Shown piece after piece: positions 1 through 10,547 of a DNA stretch of 64,000 nt. A program made the translations under genes and the position numbers. Where the stretch lies: assembly GCA_944990035.1 (NCBI GenBank), contig CALYLX010000009.1:97367-161366 (forward strand). Direction: 5' to 3'. The first letter of the stretch is position 1. Each line of letters starts with the position of its first letter. The notes under the pieces are model-generated. The model did not search any database. It saw only the letters and a list, made by a program, of their open reading frames with translations, and was not told where the DNA came from. The stretch is from Clitopilus passeckerianus. Taxonomy: Eukaryota; Basidiomycota; Agaricomycetes; Agaricales; Entolomataceae.

Positions 1-3000
1 AGTAGACATCAAGCGGATGAGAGCCATCCGAGAACAACTACTAGAGGAAAACACGCCACCTACCCCAGCACCTGATTGTTCCGAAGAGAATCCCGGAAAA
101 TCAGAAGGACTTAGCGACTATTTCCGAATAGTCGAAGACGGAGAAGAGATCAATGAAGATTTTCTCATCGCATACTGCCAGAACGAACCGGCAGTCGGAA
201 TATTCACCAAGGAGGAACCCCCACTTACGCAGGAACACACAAAGGATTACCTTGTGTACGGGCCAATCAGGCCAACTACCACAATACGACAGACGGTGGT
301 AACACACCATCCAGCAACCAGACACCACACACAGCAGGTGTGGATACGTGCGAAAACATCAATTTCGCAAGCTCTGGAACATAAACGAGAAGATAAGGAA
401 CCAAAGAAATCCCCTGACGAAATCATCCCCGACTATCTTCAAGACTACAGAAAAGTCTTTGAGAAAGCAGCATCCGAACGATTCCCACCAAGCCGACCCT
501 GGGATCACGCCATAGATCTGAAGACAGATTTCGTGCCAAAAGACTGCAAGGTCTATCCGCTCAGCCCCTTAGAGCAAGAAAAACTCGACGAGTTTCTCAA
601 GGAAAATCTAGCCAAAGGATACATCCGAGAATCCAACTCCCCACAAGCATCTCCGTTCTTCTTTGTTGCAAAGAAAGACTCGGAAGCCCTGAGACCATGT
701 CAGGATTACCGACGACTCAACGAAGGAACAATACCTAACGCTTACCCCTTACCGCTGGCTAGCGAACTCATCGATAAACTCAAAGGAGCAACTGTCTTCA
801 CCAAACTCGACATTCGATGGGGATATCACAACATCCGCATCAAAGATGGTGACCAATGGAAAGCAGCGTTCAAGACCAACCGAGGGTTATTTGAACCAAT
901 GGTGATGTTCTTTGGACTAATGAACTCACCCGGTACCTTCCAAGCAATGATGAACCACCTTTTCCGAGACATGATAGACGAAGGATGGGTCATCATCTAC
1001 ATGGACGACATCCTCATCTTCTCCAACGATCCAGAAAAACACCGAGAACGCACACGCAGAGTCTTACAAAGACTACAAGACAACGATCTCTACCTCAAAG
1101 CAGAGAAATGCCAATTTGACACCACAAGAGTGGAATACCTTGGGTTCATCATTGAACCAAACAAGATCTCCATGGACCCTGTCAAACTTGCAGGGATGCG
1201 CGACTGGCCTACGCCAACTACAGTAAAGGAAGTCCGATCATTCCTAGGATTCGGAAACTTTTACCGCAGGTTCATCGGAAAATATGCGGAAATTGCCAAA
1301 CCGCTGAACGAACTCACCAAGAAAGACAAGAAGTGGGAATGGACCAATGAATGTCACAAAGCTTTCACCACCCTGAAAGACAAATTCCTGGAAGCGCCTG
1401 TGTTGCTGATGCCTGACCCCACGAAGCCATTTGTGGTGGAAAGCGACGCTCAAAACATGCAACAGGAGCAGTCCTACAACAACGTGACGCCAACGGATCA
1501 TGGCACCCATGTGGTTTCATATCTAAATCGTTCTCGGAAACAGAACGGAACTATGAAATCTACGACCGAGAACTTCTAGGCATTATCCGCGCATTAGAAA
1601 CCTGGCGACACTACTTCCATGGATCCCAACATTCAGTTGTGATTCTATCCGATCACAACAAACCTCACATACTTCCGAGAAGCCCGGAAGTTGAACCGAC
1701 GACAAGCAAGATGGAATTTGATGCTATCCCAGTTTAACATCAAACTTGTACACACCCCTGGTGCAAAGATGATACAATCTGACGCACTATCTCGACGACC
1801 AGACCACATCCCAGGTGAAGACACCGACAACGAAGACATCATTCTCCTCCCCGACAAGCTCTTCCTTCGCTCAATTGACATTGAACTAAAGGACGAAATT
1901 GTACACAAGATGGTCAATGACAAACTGATTGTTGACGCCATTCGCACCGCCAAAGAAGACGGACCCCCACCAATCCGATCAAACCTGGAAGACTGGAAAT
2001 TTGACGATGGCATCTTGTACTACAAGGACAAGTGCGTGGTACCAGATGACGAAGACCTCCGAAGGAAGATAGTCCAACGTTATCACGATCTACCCAGCGC
2101 AGGACACCCTGGACAATTTGGGACACTGGAGAAAGTCCGGAAGGACTACTGGTGGCCAGGGATGTCAGTGTTCATCAAGAACTTTGTGCAGGGCTGTGCA
2201 ATGTGCCAGCAAATGAAAATCAATCGCCACCCCACCGCTCCACCATTAATGCCCATCAAATCCGAAACCACTAGGCCATTTTCGCTAGTGACGTACGATT
2301 TTCACACGGATCTCCCAGAGAGTGATGGTTTCGATAGCATTATGGCCGTGGTCGACCATGGAGCTACGAAGGGGCAATTTTCATCCCTTGCACAAAGAAA
2401 ATCGACGCCACAGGAACTGCAAACGCCTACATTGACAACGTTTACCGTCGCTTTGGACTCCCGACAAAGGAATTTCTGACAGAGGACCTCAATTCGCCTC
2501 TAAAGTTTTCCAAGAAATGGGACGACTTCTGGAATCAAGCTCAACATGAGCACCGCCTACCACCCACAAACCGATGGTGCGACAGAAAGGATCAATCAGG
2601 AGATTGATGCCTATCTCCGCATCTTCTGTGCACAGAACCCCGAATCCTGGTCCAAATGGATTACCACTCTAGAATTCTCCTACAACAGCCGAACACACTC
2701 TGTCACCAAACGAACCCCATTCTACCTAATGATGGGATACGAACCACCTGCACTCCCATCAATTGCTCCCACTAGCAAAATTCCCGCAGTTGACAAACGG
2801 ATCAAGGAACTTCTGCTAGCACGCGATGAAGCAAATGCTGCACATGCACTTGCTGCGCAACGCATGGCAGAGAAGATCACACGACAGTTCACCCCATTCA
2901 AAGTCGGAGAAAAGGTGTGGTTAGAAGCCACAAATCTCAATCAAGGAAACATCTCCAAGAAACTAGCACCCAAACGAGAAGGACCCTTCAAGATACTCGA

Positions 3001-3364
3001 GGTAAAAGGACACCTGACCTATAAACTCGACCTGCCAAGACGATGGAAGATCCACCCGGTGATTCACGCATCACTTCTCACCCGTTACATCTCCACCAAA
3101 GCGCATGGACCCAGCTTCTCTAAACCGCCACCTGACGAAATCGACGGAATAGAAGAATACGAAATAGAAGCAATTGTGGCCCATCAGAAACAAGGCAAAG
3201 GGCGACACAGATACCTCGTAAAATGGAAGGGATGGCCATCAGCGGACAACGAATGGATGCCCGAGTCGGAACTGCGGAACGCCAGGAAATACTCACCGAG
3301 TATAAAAGAGGAAGAAACTCACCTGACACCACATAGCAAACCCACTCACATCCACTATATATAA
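1..3364 (+). pseudogene. pol: pol polyprotein (RT, RNase H, integrase, chromodomain), frameshifted and 5'-truncated
   Basis: The same frame is used by three blocks: 2-1579, 1691-2479 and 2546-3364. The first holds reverse transcriptase with the catalytic YMDD at about 998-1009 and an LGF/FYRRFI thumb region. RNase H starts near 1430, leaves the frame near 1455 and returns near 1660, so part of it is read only in another frame. The third block opens in the integrase core with the YHPQTDGATERINQ signature carrying the catalytic Glu. Upstream are the H2C2 finger (about 2080-2220) and the first Asp of the integrase core. The frame is lost again near 2370-2545. A chromodomain with the RYLVKWKGW core lies at about 3140-3290; in related elements it guides insertion to modified chromatin. 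The reading is open at the left edge, so its true start is outside the window. At least three frame changes make this a non-functional copy. Confidence 0.93.
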
Positions 3365-3366
3365 CA

Positions 3367-4242
3367 ATGTCTCAAAATGCCTCTTCCTACGACCGCACCA
3401 TCATCCGCAACACCTTCAAATCCGATACCGCTATTACGGCGCTCCGTACGCATACTGCCTGGAGCAGCGACGACAACCCTCTCACCGCTGTGGGAGAACA
3501 AGGAACCCTTTACCAAAACCGACGAACCGAAACTCGCAACGAAGTGGCTGTCTGCGCCACCAATTTGCGAAAACCACTGACGATCTTGATCAACTTTTGG
3601 ACAAAGTTGATCGAGAAACGGAGGAGACCCTCACAGACCTCTTCTTTGCTATTGGAGGAACAGCTTTCCTCGACGAATTCTTCCCGAACGACAAAACTGG
3701 TTCAACAACCCAGAGGAGACAGACTTGAAACCCTTGCCTCCAATCCCTGGGGGCCTGAGGAAAGTCAAGAAGAGGAAGTCACGATCCTCACTGCACGTCA
3801 AGTTTGCGGAACCCTACGAGCATTTCCTCCCGTCACCAATTTACACACCACCGCAAAATAAAACATAACCCCTTCACAAAGAAGAACAGAACGACAACAA
3901 GGAAAACATCAACCCCAATGGCAAACCCTCCAACGCCATACCTCTCCGCATTCGAAAGCCCACCAGAGTCCGACTCACCAACGCTGGTGAACCTTCCTCG
4001 ACAATATCGTCCCAGAAGGCGCCGCGCACTGGATACCTTGCCAACAGACCACCACCACCCAGATGGTTCAGATGCTACATTTGTGGAGGCAGACACCGAC
4101 AGTGTCATTGCTTTCGTTTTGTGTGTCGTCTGTGCCATCGTCGTGGCCCAGGCCATTACCCGGTTAGCTGCCCACAACGCTACCACAAGGGCATAGACCG
4201 TCACTTCTGGGGTAAAGGAATTGAAGTCAGGAGACTTCAACG
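3367..4242 (+). pseudogene. Extra ORF between pol and 3' LTR with C-terminal Cys/His-rich knuckles
   Basis: After the pol stop, about 870 bp remain before the LTR. Coding-like stretches occur in overlapping frames: 3377-3580, an acidic stretch about 3580-3860, and a basic Pro/Arg-rich stretch about 3900-4060. The last runs in one frame into a Cys/His-rich segment at 4064-4195. That segment has a C-x2-C-x3-H-x2-C group followed by C-x2-C-x6-H-x4-C. The spacing resembles gag zinc knuckles (C-x2-C-x4-H-x4-C) but is not identical. I see no envelope features such as a signal peptide or membrane helix. The reading is broken by at least two shifts and I do not recognise the protein. It may be a displaced nucleocapsid-like or nucleic-acid-binding accessory protein, or captured host sequence. 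Confidence 0.45.
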
Positions 4243-4527
4243 ATAGCGAGAGTAATGTTATGATTTTGCTTACATGTTTCTCCTTACATACCCCGGCCCG
4301 CTTACCTATGCACGATTACTCACATATGCTGCGCATCACTGCGCATTTTTCATCTTTTTCCATGCTTACTCCGCATCTCTCACGATCGTGAGAGACTTAT
4401 ACCTTATCTGACTCTTTCTGACTCGCATTGAGTCATACTGACTCATGTACTTACTCATCATGCTGCGCATGACTCATTACTTGCTCAGCATGCTGCGCAT
4501 GTGCTATATTTAGAACTACTAGATAGG

Positions 4528-4535
4528 TATATAAA
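4528..4535 (+). promoter_or_regulatory. LTR TATA box, upstream candidate
   Basis: TATATAAA in the U3 region, in the transcription direction of the element, about 30 bp after the last CATGCTGCGCATG copy. Confidence 0.5.
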
Positions 4536-4751
4536 CCTGTACCATTTGGTCAAGGCTCCTCAGCTTGACCTAGGCAATCTACCTAACTGCTTAGTTCTCT
4601 ACTTCGCCTTTAAGTCCCTTGCTTCGTCAATCTCACCAGGTTGTCAGTACAGCCGCAGCTGCTGACAAATCTCTGTCTTTGTTTATCAAAGACATCGAGC
4701 GTAAACAGTATTACCTAAGTTGTTAGGCTCTGCCTTAACACTATCCTTTTG

Positions 4752-4759
4752 TATAAATA
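4752..4759 (+). promoter_or_regulatory. LTR TATA box, downstream candidate
   Basis: TATAAATA followed within 30-40 bp by an A/C-rich start-like stretch and then a pyrimidine-rich leader to the LTR end. Its position close to the 3' end of the LTR suits a short R-U5, so I prefer it to the upstream box as the element promoter. Confidence 0.5.
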
Positions 4760-4896
4760 CTAGCAGTAGTTTACCTCAATACAACAAGGAGTTACACTTC
4801 TTTTCTCTCTAGTTCGCTCTCACAGCCTCACTCTACTCTACCCCAGGTTAGTAGCCTTACTGCACCTTCCCTCGCTGGGGGTGTGCCTGTTCGACA

Positions 4897-5371
4897 CCCT
4901 CCCATCCACAAGATCTTAACATTGGTATCCCGTTCCGGTTGCTCTATCGAGACACCCATCGAGAAATGCAACCCGACGCCCGATGCACCCGTCTCTTCCG
5001 AAGAGTACCAACGCCTTCTGTCAAAGATGCCGAGACTCAGAGAGCTTACCACCGAGATGTCTGTCGACGAAGCGCTCGTTCAGCAAGGCGGAGCTGGCGC
5101 TTTGGCGCCCTACTTGGGAGTTTTCAATTGCAACTCCTCCTTGGATACAGTTACATTTATAGACGCACTCGAGGGTGGCTTGAAGTCAAGGTCATCCGAG
5201 GCGCCTCCGAAGACTTGCCTGCGCTACATCCGAATGCTTAAATGTCCTGGCATAGGATGTGACGGACCTACCTATCTAAAGCGAACGGGGAAACTTAAGA
5301 AGCAACACGGGATCAAAATGATGACATTTGCTCCCGTCGACCTCAGTGCAATCAACTTTGAAACCTTCTGA
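4897..5371 (+). pseudogene. C-terminal remnant of an F-box/LRR-like gene cut by the LTR element
   Basis: This open stretch of about 158 codons resembles the C-terminal part of the F-box gene just downstream (6867-7367). Shared features are an LTLVSRSGCSI / TALTGRSACAI segment, an RLLSKMPRLRELTT / QLLARMRLLQELST segment, a GGAGALAPYLGVF / GSGALLPHLEVL segment, and a final K-HGIKM/KYGIKM block before the stop. The first half of the gene is missing because the retrotransposon lies immediately upstream in the same orientation. Without a promoter or F-box this is a dead fragment, unless transcription reads out of the LTR into it. Confidence 0.7.
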
Positions 5372-5768
5372 CCCTCAGGCACCTCCCATTCGAGTACTCC
5401 CTACCCAATCGGGATTTAGTATGGTAATGGTCACTATTTGTCTGTCTTATTTCTCATGTGGATAAGGTACATCACAGTTCATACTCCAACATACCTATTC
5501 TACTGCTATCGCTTGCATAATGTGAGTGATTATTCAACGAGTATCGCTTGGGCTGATAGGATGCACATTCCCCGATCCACGAAGTTGGCGAAAGTCACTC
5601 CCTTCCCGAACCTTTCCTTAAATGAACATCCATTCCGCATCAGGCATCATTACCCCATTACCCGTAACGCGGCTCAGTATGCCTAAACCGATTTCCATCA
5701 TACCAGAGTATTCAAAAAGGCGGTAGACTCAGTACTGAGTAGACGAACAGGAAATCAGCCTTCTCGAC
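5372..5768. other. Intergenic, nothing recognised
   Basis: The spacer between the two F-box remnants has no coding reading with family features, no clear TATA box and no repeat I could identify. Confidence 0.6.
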
Positions 5769-5772
5769 ATGG

Positions 5773-7367
5773 ATGCCATACTCAATGATCCCTTCCTCCA
5801 GAGTGACTAGGACTGTTGGATGCTCGAACATTGCCGTGATCTCCAGAGATGACAAGCGCATTGTTCAGGCCGCCTTGACCCACATCCACAAATTGTTGCA
5901 GGGGGTGGACCATTCAGATGAAGACAGACTCGGCGTCCAAGCCATGGAGAGCCAGCTCAAGGTCGCAATCGCCCCACATAAAGCCTTGCCACCCGAGGTT
6001 CTCGCCAGGGTGTTCTCAGAGCTTGTCCCAGTGTCGACTCTACCACATAGCAGTTGGCACCACGAGCAGAGACACGAGCCAATAAGCTCCAGCGACCTGG
6101 ATACTAGTTTGTGGAATCACTATGAGCCTCGCAGAATCCGAACGGTTTGCTCGCGATGGAGACAGATCGCATTGAACCACTCCAGCCTGTGGTCAAATGT
6201 TTTGCTCGAATGGCAACCTTCGACTCAAACGCCCGGAACGTCACTTCGCGGACTCATCAACAGAGCCCTTGATATCCTCCCGGATAAAGGCCCTATCTCC
6301 CTCTACCTAGCGGTAACGCACTTTTATGTCAATCCTATGACATTGAAAGGCATCTTTGAGGACAACACCATTATAAGAATGGTCTTTCCTCTTGCGCAAC
6401 GGTTGCAATCACTCACAGTCCGTAGCCACATGGAAGAGCTGACCAGCCTGTTCGATCTCCCTCTCGAAACCACCTTCCCTATTCTCAAATCCTTCAACGT
6501 TACTCACGAGATGTCAGGCTTGTCCGACCAGGACCCTCATGCCACGACGACGAGGGGCACCATTTTCAGCCGCTCTCCTACTCTACAGAATGTGGATGTC
6601 TCCGTTGGACGCTACCAGCCACTGGTGTTCTCGTCCCTGGTATCGTGGTCACAACTGACCCCACCTTCGATTATCAGAGCCGACGCAGTTAGATCTCCTA
6701 CTCCTCGCCCTCGCCGACAGTCCAAACTTGTCAAGCCTATCCGTAACTTGCCTCCCCGGCTCTAGCCCCTCTTCTCCAAATCCCATCCCACTCCTTAACC
6801 TCGAGGAGCTAGAGCTCTCTGTCTCCCGGCAGTGAGATCCTTTTAGATTTTCTGCAAGTCCCTGCGTTGACACGTGTATCCCTCATATGTGCCCCTTCAC
6901 CCGCTATTCAGAAGATGACTGCTTTGACTGGTCGATCTGCCTGCGCCATCACGGCCTTCGAGGACGGATGGGGCCCCCAATTCCACCCCTCATTATCCAC
7001 GGAGGGTTTTGACCAACTATTGGCTCGTATGCGCCTGCTACAGGAGCTCTCTACTGGAACGGTCCTGGAGGAATCGGTCGTCCGTTCCGTAGGATCCGGC
7101 GCTCTTCTACCACATCTAGAAGTACTCAGCCGTATGTCATCACAGAAGTTTGCTGAAGCCCTGAAATCTGGCTTAGCAGCTAGGGATCACAATGCTCCGT
7201 CCCGCACTCAACTTCGTTCAGCGATTTGTAAATTGACTCAGGCTTCGCGTGAGGGAGAATGGGAGGACGAGGTCATGTTGAAACGTGTGGAGGAGCTAGA
7301 GATGAAGTACGGCATTAAAATGGAGCTGTCCGTTCCGTTCGATTTGTCGTTTTTTGATGAGATATGA
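5773..7367 (+). pseudogene. F-box/LRR-like protein gene with two frame breaks
   Basis: The reading at 5773-6765 carries an N-terminal acidic region and then an F-box at about residues 75-130 (HKALPPEVLARVFSEL ... RTVCSRWRQIALNHSSLWSNV). F-box proteins recruit substrates to SCF ubiquitin ligases through Skp1. Leucine-rich, LRR-like sequence follows. Near 6655 that sequence leaves the frame and continues in a second frame (LRLSEP...LDLLLLALADSPNLSSL). Near 6835 it moves to a third frame, which runs to the stop at 7367 (LLDFLQVPALTRVSLI ... KYGIKMELSV). No GT-AG intron explains either change, so two small indels are likely. The start is uncertain: an ATG at 5769 opens a plausible MDAILNDPFLQ start but meets a stop after 13 codons. 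It is related to the fragment at 4897-5371, so the two look like tandem paralogues, both decayed. Confidence 0.72.
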
Positions 7368-8133
7368 TATCTAACCCTTTGTCCACCTTTATCAATATAT
7401 AAGAACAATAATTTCCGTAAGGCTCCTGAAGCGTTACATGCCCCAGGAAAGCCCAGGAACTATAGCAATATGTTTGGTCCCTTCTGGGTGTTGCGAACAG
7501 GTCTATGAGCGAGAAGGATGTGAACGGCACCCTTCCCCTCGTAAAGCAGAGTGTAACTACCGCGTAGAATGGCATGAGTCAGGATGTGCTTCGAAACGAC
7601 CTATTGACTGATGCCAGAGCACAACTGCACGATGGTTGGCATCGGGTCTGTGGGAAAGAGGTATATTAACACACCATGCGGTGTGTGTGGCTTGAAGGAC
7701 GCTGCAACTTCAACTGAGTTATCTCTAGCATCCAAATGCCAATTGACAAGGATTCTGTTACATCGTTCCTTTTGTCGAATACTCGAACTCGGGGACACCA
7801 GCCCCAGGCAACGAAGGATAGATTGGTGAGACAGACATAAGAGATCCAGAGTTCCGCGAACAAAAACAACATATCGGCTAGAATGCAGAGCTTGTCCAGA
7901 AGGTATGAAATGTGATGGCAGGGCGATGGGCGCGCAGACTAGCATGAAGCGAATGAGCAAAGATGGCAAGCGTTGTCAAAAAGAACAATAACGGAGGCAA
8001 CCAGGTGTTTACATTTGTTTGTCTTCGTACAATGTTCTCCTTGTCTGTTCGGCTAGCGCTCAGTTACGAATTTGCTATTGTCCACGATGAAAGGGTCTCG
8101 TGGTCAGGCTTTTGTTCGAGGAAGGCGCCAGAA
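7368..8133. other. Intergenic spacer
   Basis: Only short overlapping readings on both strands, with no family features. The right end merges into the promoter of the next gene. Confidence 0.55.
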
Positions 8134-8140
8134 TATAAAG
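8134..8140 (+). promoter_or_regulatory. TATA box of the Ser/Pro-rich gene
   Basis: TATAAAG about 190 bp upstream of the ATG at 8328, with a CA-rich start-like stretch (CACAAACAAACA) about 15-25 bp downstream. The leader contains the 5'-UTR intron at 8262-8312. Confidence 0.5.
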
Positions 8141-8261
8141 CAGGACGCTCACAAACAAACATTCCCTTAAGTTCCCTGAGCGAGTCTCGCGTTGCTTTAT
8201 TCCACTCCTTTCCTTTCAAAATTATCACGACTTGACGATCTAGAGTCTATACCCCTATAAT

Positions 8262-8312
8262 GTAAGTTCAGCTAAGCTATTGACTCTGCAATGTGACTAA
8301 GATTTCCCTCAG
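8262..8312 (+). other. 5'-UTR intron (51 bp)
   Basis: GTAAGT donor, TGACTAAG branch-like motif and CCCTCAG acceptor, lying 15 bp before the start codon at 8328. It is inferred from splice signals only. Confidence 0.55.
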
Positions 8313-8327
8313 TAGTTCTCTACCGCT

Positions 8328-10016
8328 ATGACGACTATACAACCTACTAATACCGCTTTCATTGCTTCGCCGGCATACGCTTTTCTATCACAACCACCTC
8401 CACCCAGGAAGAAGGCCCCGGTCGCACCTCTTCCTGAAATTCCGCCACCATCCGCTTCTCGCGGACTATCTTTCTCAGCTATTGTTGCTTGGGCATCGAG
8501 CGTTCAGCCTGGATCGCCTGGGACACCATTGTCACCTCGCCATCGGTTTTCACTGAGCCTATCCAAACCCGAGACCTCGCCTCAAAGCCCTTCCCTTTCT
8601 ATCTCCACCAAGAAAGATACGGCATTCTTCCAACCCTTCGATGCTCTTTCGCCCTTACGCAAGGAGTTCACGCCCTCGGCCGAGAACTTTCCACTCAACC
8701 TATCCCAGCTCGGGTATACCTCCGTCTTCGTCGACCTACCGAAGACACCAATGACTCCCGCTGAGTTCAACTCGAAATCAAAAACAGACGCTAAGGCTCC
8801 TGTCTCATCTACTCCCCGACGTAAAAGCACATTGAAGCGGTTCCGTTCATTATCCTTTATTCGCTCTCGGCCTCGGTCTGGAAGCCTTGGTGCCACTCCC
8901 CTTTCGCCCGCCGACAACCGCATCACTTCGCCTGTAACCTCCCCAAGCGTTGCTGAATCTCCGAAGATTCTCTCTGCTGCTGTCGTTAAGCGTAAAAAGG
9001 CAACCTACGCTCAGCTGAAGCCCTCAAAATCCATGGTTGGACCTCCGCCTTCGCTATCTCAAGAAATTGCAATCATGCAGTTCGTTGACGGCGGAAGCGT
9101 GGAAGGGAACATCAAGAAAGCCATGCACTCTCGTGCTCGGTCAGTAGGCAACAAGCAAGCTGTTGATGACGTTTACCGGGATGGCAAAGGTGGAATCTGG
9201 GCGGATCGTGAGGAGGAGATGGAATACGTTCATCTTCTAGGATCTAAAGCTGACAAGAATGGCGACGCAAAATGGGTTACCTTCGGTGGAGCAGTTCAAA
9301 ACCGCAAGAACAGCGACGACAGTGGTCTGGCATTGAATATCCTACCCATAGATAGGCGAGGGAGCGCAACGTCTCAAGATTCTGCTTGTGACCCCACCAA
9401 CATCGTCCAGCCCGTTGAGGACGGCGCTTTGATTGCTGTCCCATTGTCCCACCCCATCGCACCGAGTTCGCCGCCATCCAGCCCTTCTGCCAAACTCATC
9501 CCTCGCCTCCCTCTTCTCAACCTTCCCTCCCGACCCAACTCAGGTATTCACCACCACCTCAGCGGAAGAGCAACTTACTTCCACCTCGACCTGCATACAT
9601 TTAGTGTCCCCGCCAGCCCAGATTCTACCGTGGCACCCTTGTCTCCCGGCCAACGCGCAGCCCTGGCTCTTGCTCAGATCGAAGCACCCCCTGCTTCGGC
9701 GAGCGAGAATGGAGAGCCTCGTCGACGACGAGTTGGCAAGCCTGCCCCTTTGACGTTGACCACGGAGGAGAAGGGCAGACCGAAGAAGTTGCAGGACGTC
9801 GAGCTGGAGATGGAACCGGTCACGGCTGGCGTCATCTATTTCGAAATGGTCAAACGCGAATTCTTGGATGACTCGTTCGAGCCTGCTGTGCCTCCCAAGG
9901 CTTCCCTGGCGGAAGACGTTGTGAAGCAGATGCCGCCTGTGAAAGAGGTTCAGCCTCTTCGAGTTCTGAGGAAGAGCATCTCGATGAAGTTTGGTGGACT
10001 TCTGGCCCGAAAATAA
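8328..10016 (+). CDS. Hypothetical Ser/Pro-rich protein, 562 aa
   Basis: A single uninterrupted coding exon, unusual in this window. The protein is rich in Ser, Pro and Thr, with many SP/TP dipeptides, including PLSPRHRF, TPMTPAEF and TPRRKSTLKRFRSLSF. It has a basic Arg/Ser patch at about residues 165-190. The sequence looks more ordered around residues 240-320 (a DGGSVEGNIKKAMHSRARSV region followed by a WADREEEMEYVHLL region). It ends with a basic KSISMKFGGLLARK tail. There is no signal peptide or membrane helix. I do not recognise a catalytic domain. The composition suggests an intrinsically disordered, probably phosphorylated regulatory or scaffold protein, but that is inference. Confidence 0.8.
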   Translation: MTTIQPTNTAFIASPAYAFLSQPPPPRKKAPVAPLPEIPPPSASRGLSFSAIVAWASSVQPGSPGTPLSPRHRFSLSLSKPETSPQSPSLSISTKKDTAFFQPFDALSPLRKEFTPSAENFPLNLSQLGYTSVFVDLPKTPMTPAEFNSKSKTDAKAPVSSTPRRKSTLKRFRSLSFIRSRPRSGSLGATPLSPADNRITSPVTSPSVAESPKILSAAVVKRKKATYAQLKPSKSMVGPPPSLSQEIAIMQFVDGGSVEGNIKKAMHSRARSVGNKQAVDDVYRDGKGGIWADREEEMEYVHLLGSKADKNGDAKWVTFGGAVQNRKNSDDSGLALNILPIDRRGSATSQDSACDPTNIVQPVEDGALIAVPLSHPIAPSSPPSSPSAKLIPRLPLLNLPSRPNSGIHHHLSGRATYFHLDLHTFSVPASPDSTVAPLSPGQRAALALAQIEAPPASASENGEPRRRRVGKPAPLTLTTEEKGRPKKLQDVELEMEPVTAGVIYFEMVKREFLDDSFEPAVPPKASLAEDVVKQMPPVKEVQPLRVLRKSISMKFGGLLARK

Positions 10017-10487
10017 GTTTTGGACTTCCGGTTTGGTTCTCAGACCACTCATATATTGTTGAACATGGACCATACGGACCAATTTCACTCTCTTGAATTT
10101 TCCATTCTTTTAATTTGTTGTATCTTTTACGTCTTGCTCTCGTACACTGCTCTCATCAACCCGCACGTCTCGCACTTATAGCTTCATATACCCCCACACA
10201 TCAGCGCCACCCACATCCACACACATATTGTTATAATTCTCATTATGTCTATGTATCGAAATGAAATGCCTAGGTTCTTAGCCTTTTATATTTGGAAGCA
10301 CCAGCCCTCTAGAGCAAATAGACGTTACGAACGCCAAACCATGGACTTCTTACACCCACCTCCGCCAAGATAACGAAGCACAGCCAGGCTACCACGAGTT
10401 GCTTGCTCAGTCAACTTGCAGATCTTACTGGGAGCATCATTTCGATTTTTCAATTCAAATCCGCAGCTGAGCGGTGAAGACCATACG
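10017..10487. other. 3' flank and intergenic region
   Basis: T/C-rich and CA-rich sequence after the preceding stop, consistent with a 3' UTR and then spacer. No gene is seen. Confidence 0.5.
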
Positions 10488-10494
10488 TATAAAT
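10488..10494 (+). promoter_or_regulatory. TATA box of first GST gene
   Basis: TATAAAT about 55 bp before the ATG at 10548. It occupies the same position relative to the start as the box in front of the second GST gene. Confidence 0.5.
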
Positions 10495-10547
10495 CATGAC
10501 CAACTAAGGCAGAATAAGAACAGGCAAGATCCTCTCATATCCCAGCT

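Larger units (their letters stand above)
1..4896 (+). mobile_element. Ty3/gypsy LTR retrotransposon (chromovirus), 3' portion, degenerate
   Basis: The window opens inside a retrotransposon. Readable in order are reverse transcriptase, RNase H, an H2C2 zinc-binding domain, integrase core and a chromodomain, then a non-pol reading and a 3' LTR. The RT-RH-IN order and the terminal chromodomain place it in the chromovirus branch of Ty3/gypsy (Metaviridae). Gag, protease and the 5' LTR lie left of the window. The pol frame is broken at several points, so this copy cannot encode its own full polyprotein. The right end, TTCGACA at 4890-4896, abuts F-box-type coding sequence, so the element inserted into a gene. 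The 5-bp target duplication cannot be checked because the left end is absent. Confidence 0.93.
4256..4896 (+). repeat. 3' long terminal repeat (641 bp)
   Basis: It begins TGTTATGA after the purine-rich GCGAGAGTAA and ends TTCGACA, so the termini give the usual TG...CA. The U3 part contains repeated copies of a palindromic CATGCTGCGCATG-like motif at about 4320-4500. Two TATA-type boxes follow in the same orientation as pol. The right boundary is supported because sequence from about 4897 aligns by eye with the C-terminal part of the F-box gene at 6867-7367. The left boundary rests on the TGTTA start and the end of coding-like sequence, and could be off by a few bases. Confidence 0.72.

Noticed and set aside
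3367..4255. Envelope gene in the retrotransposon
   Set aside because: The position fits, but there is no signal peptide, cleavage site or membrane helix, and the Cys/His clusters look like nucleic-acid-binding knuckles.
7601..8235. Short readings on both strands in the spacer before the Ser/Pro-rich gene
   Set aside because: They overlap each other, have no family features, and one runs across the TATA box and leader of the next gene.
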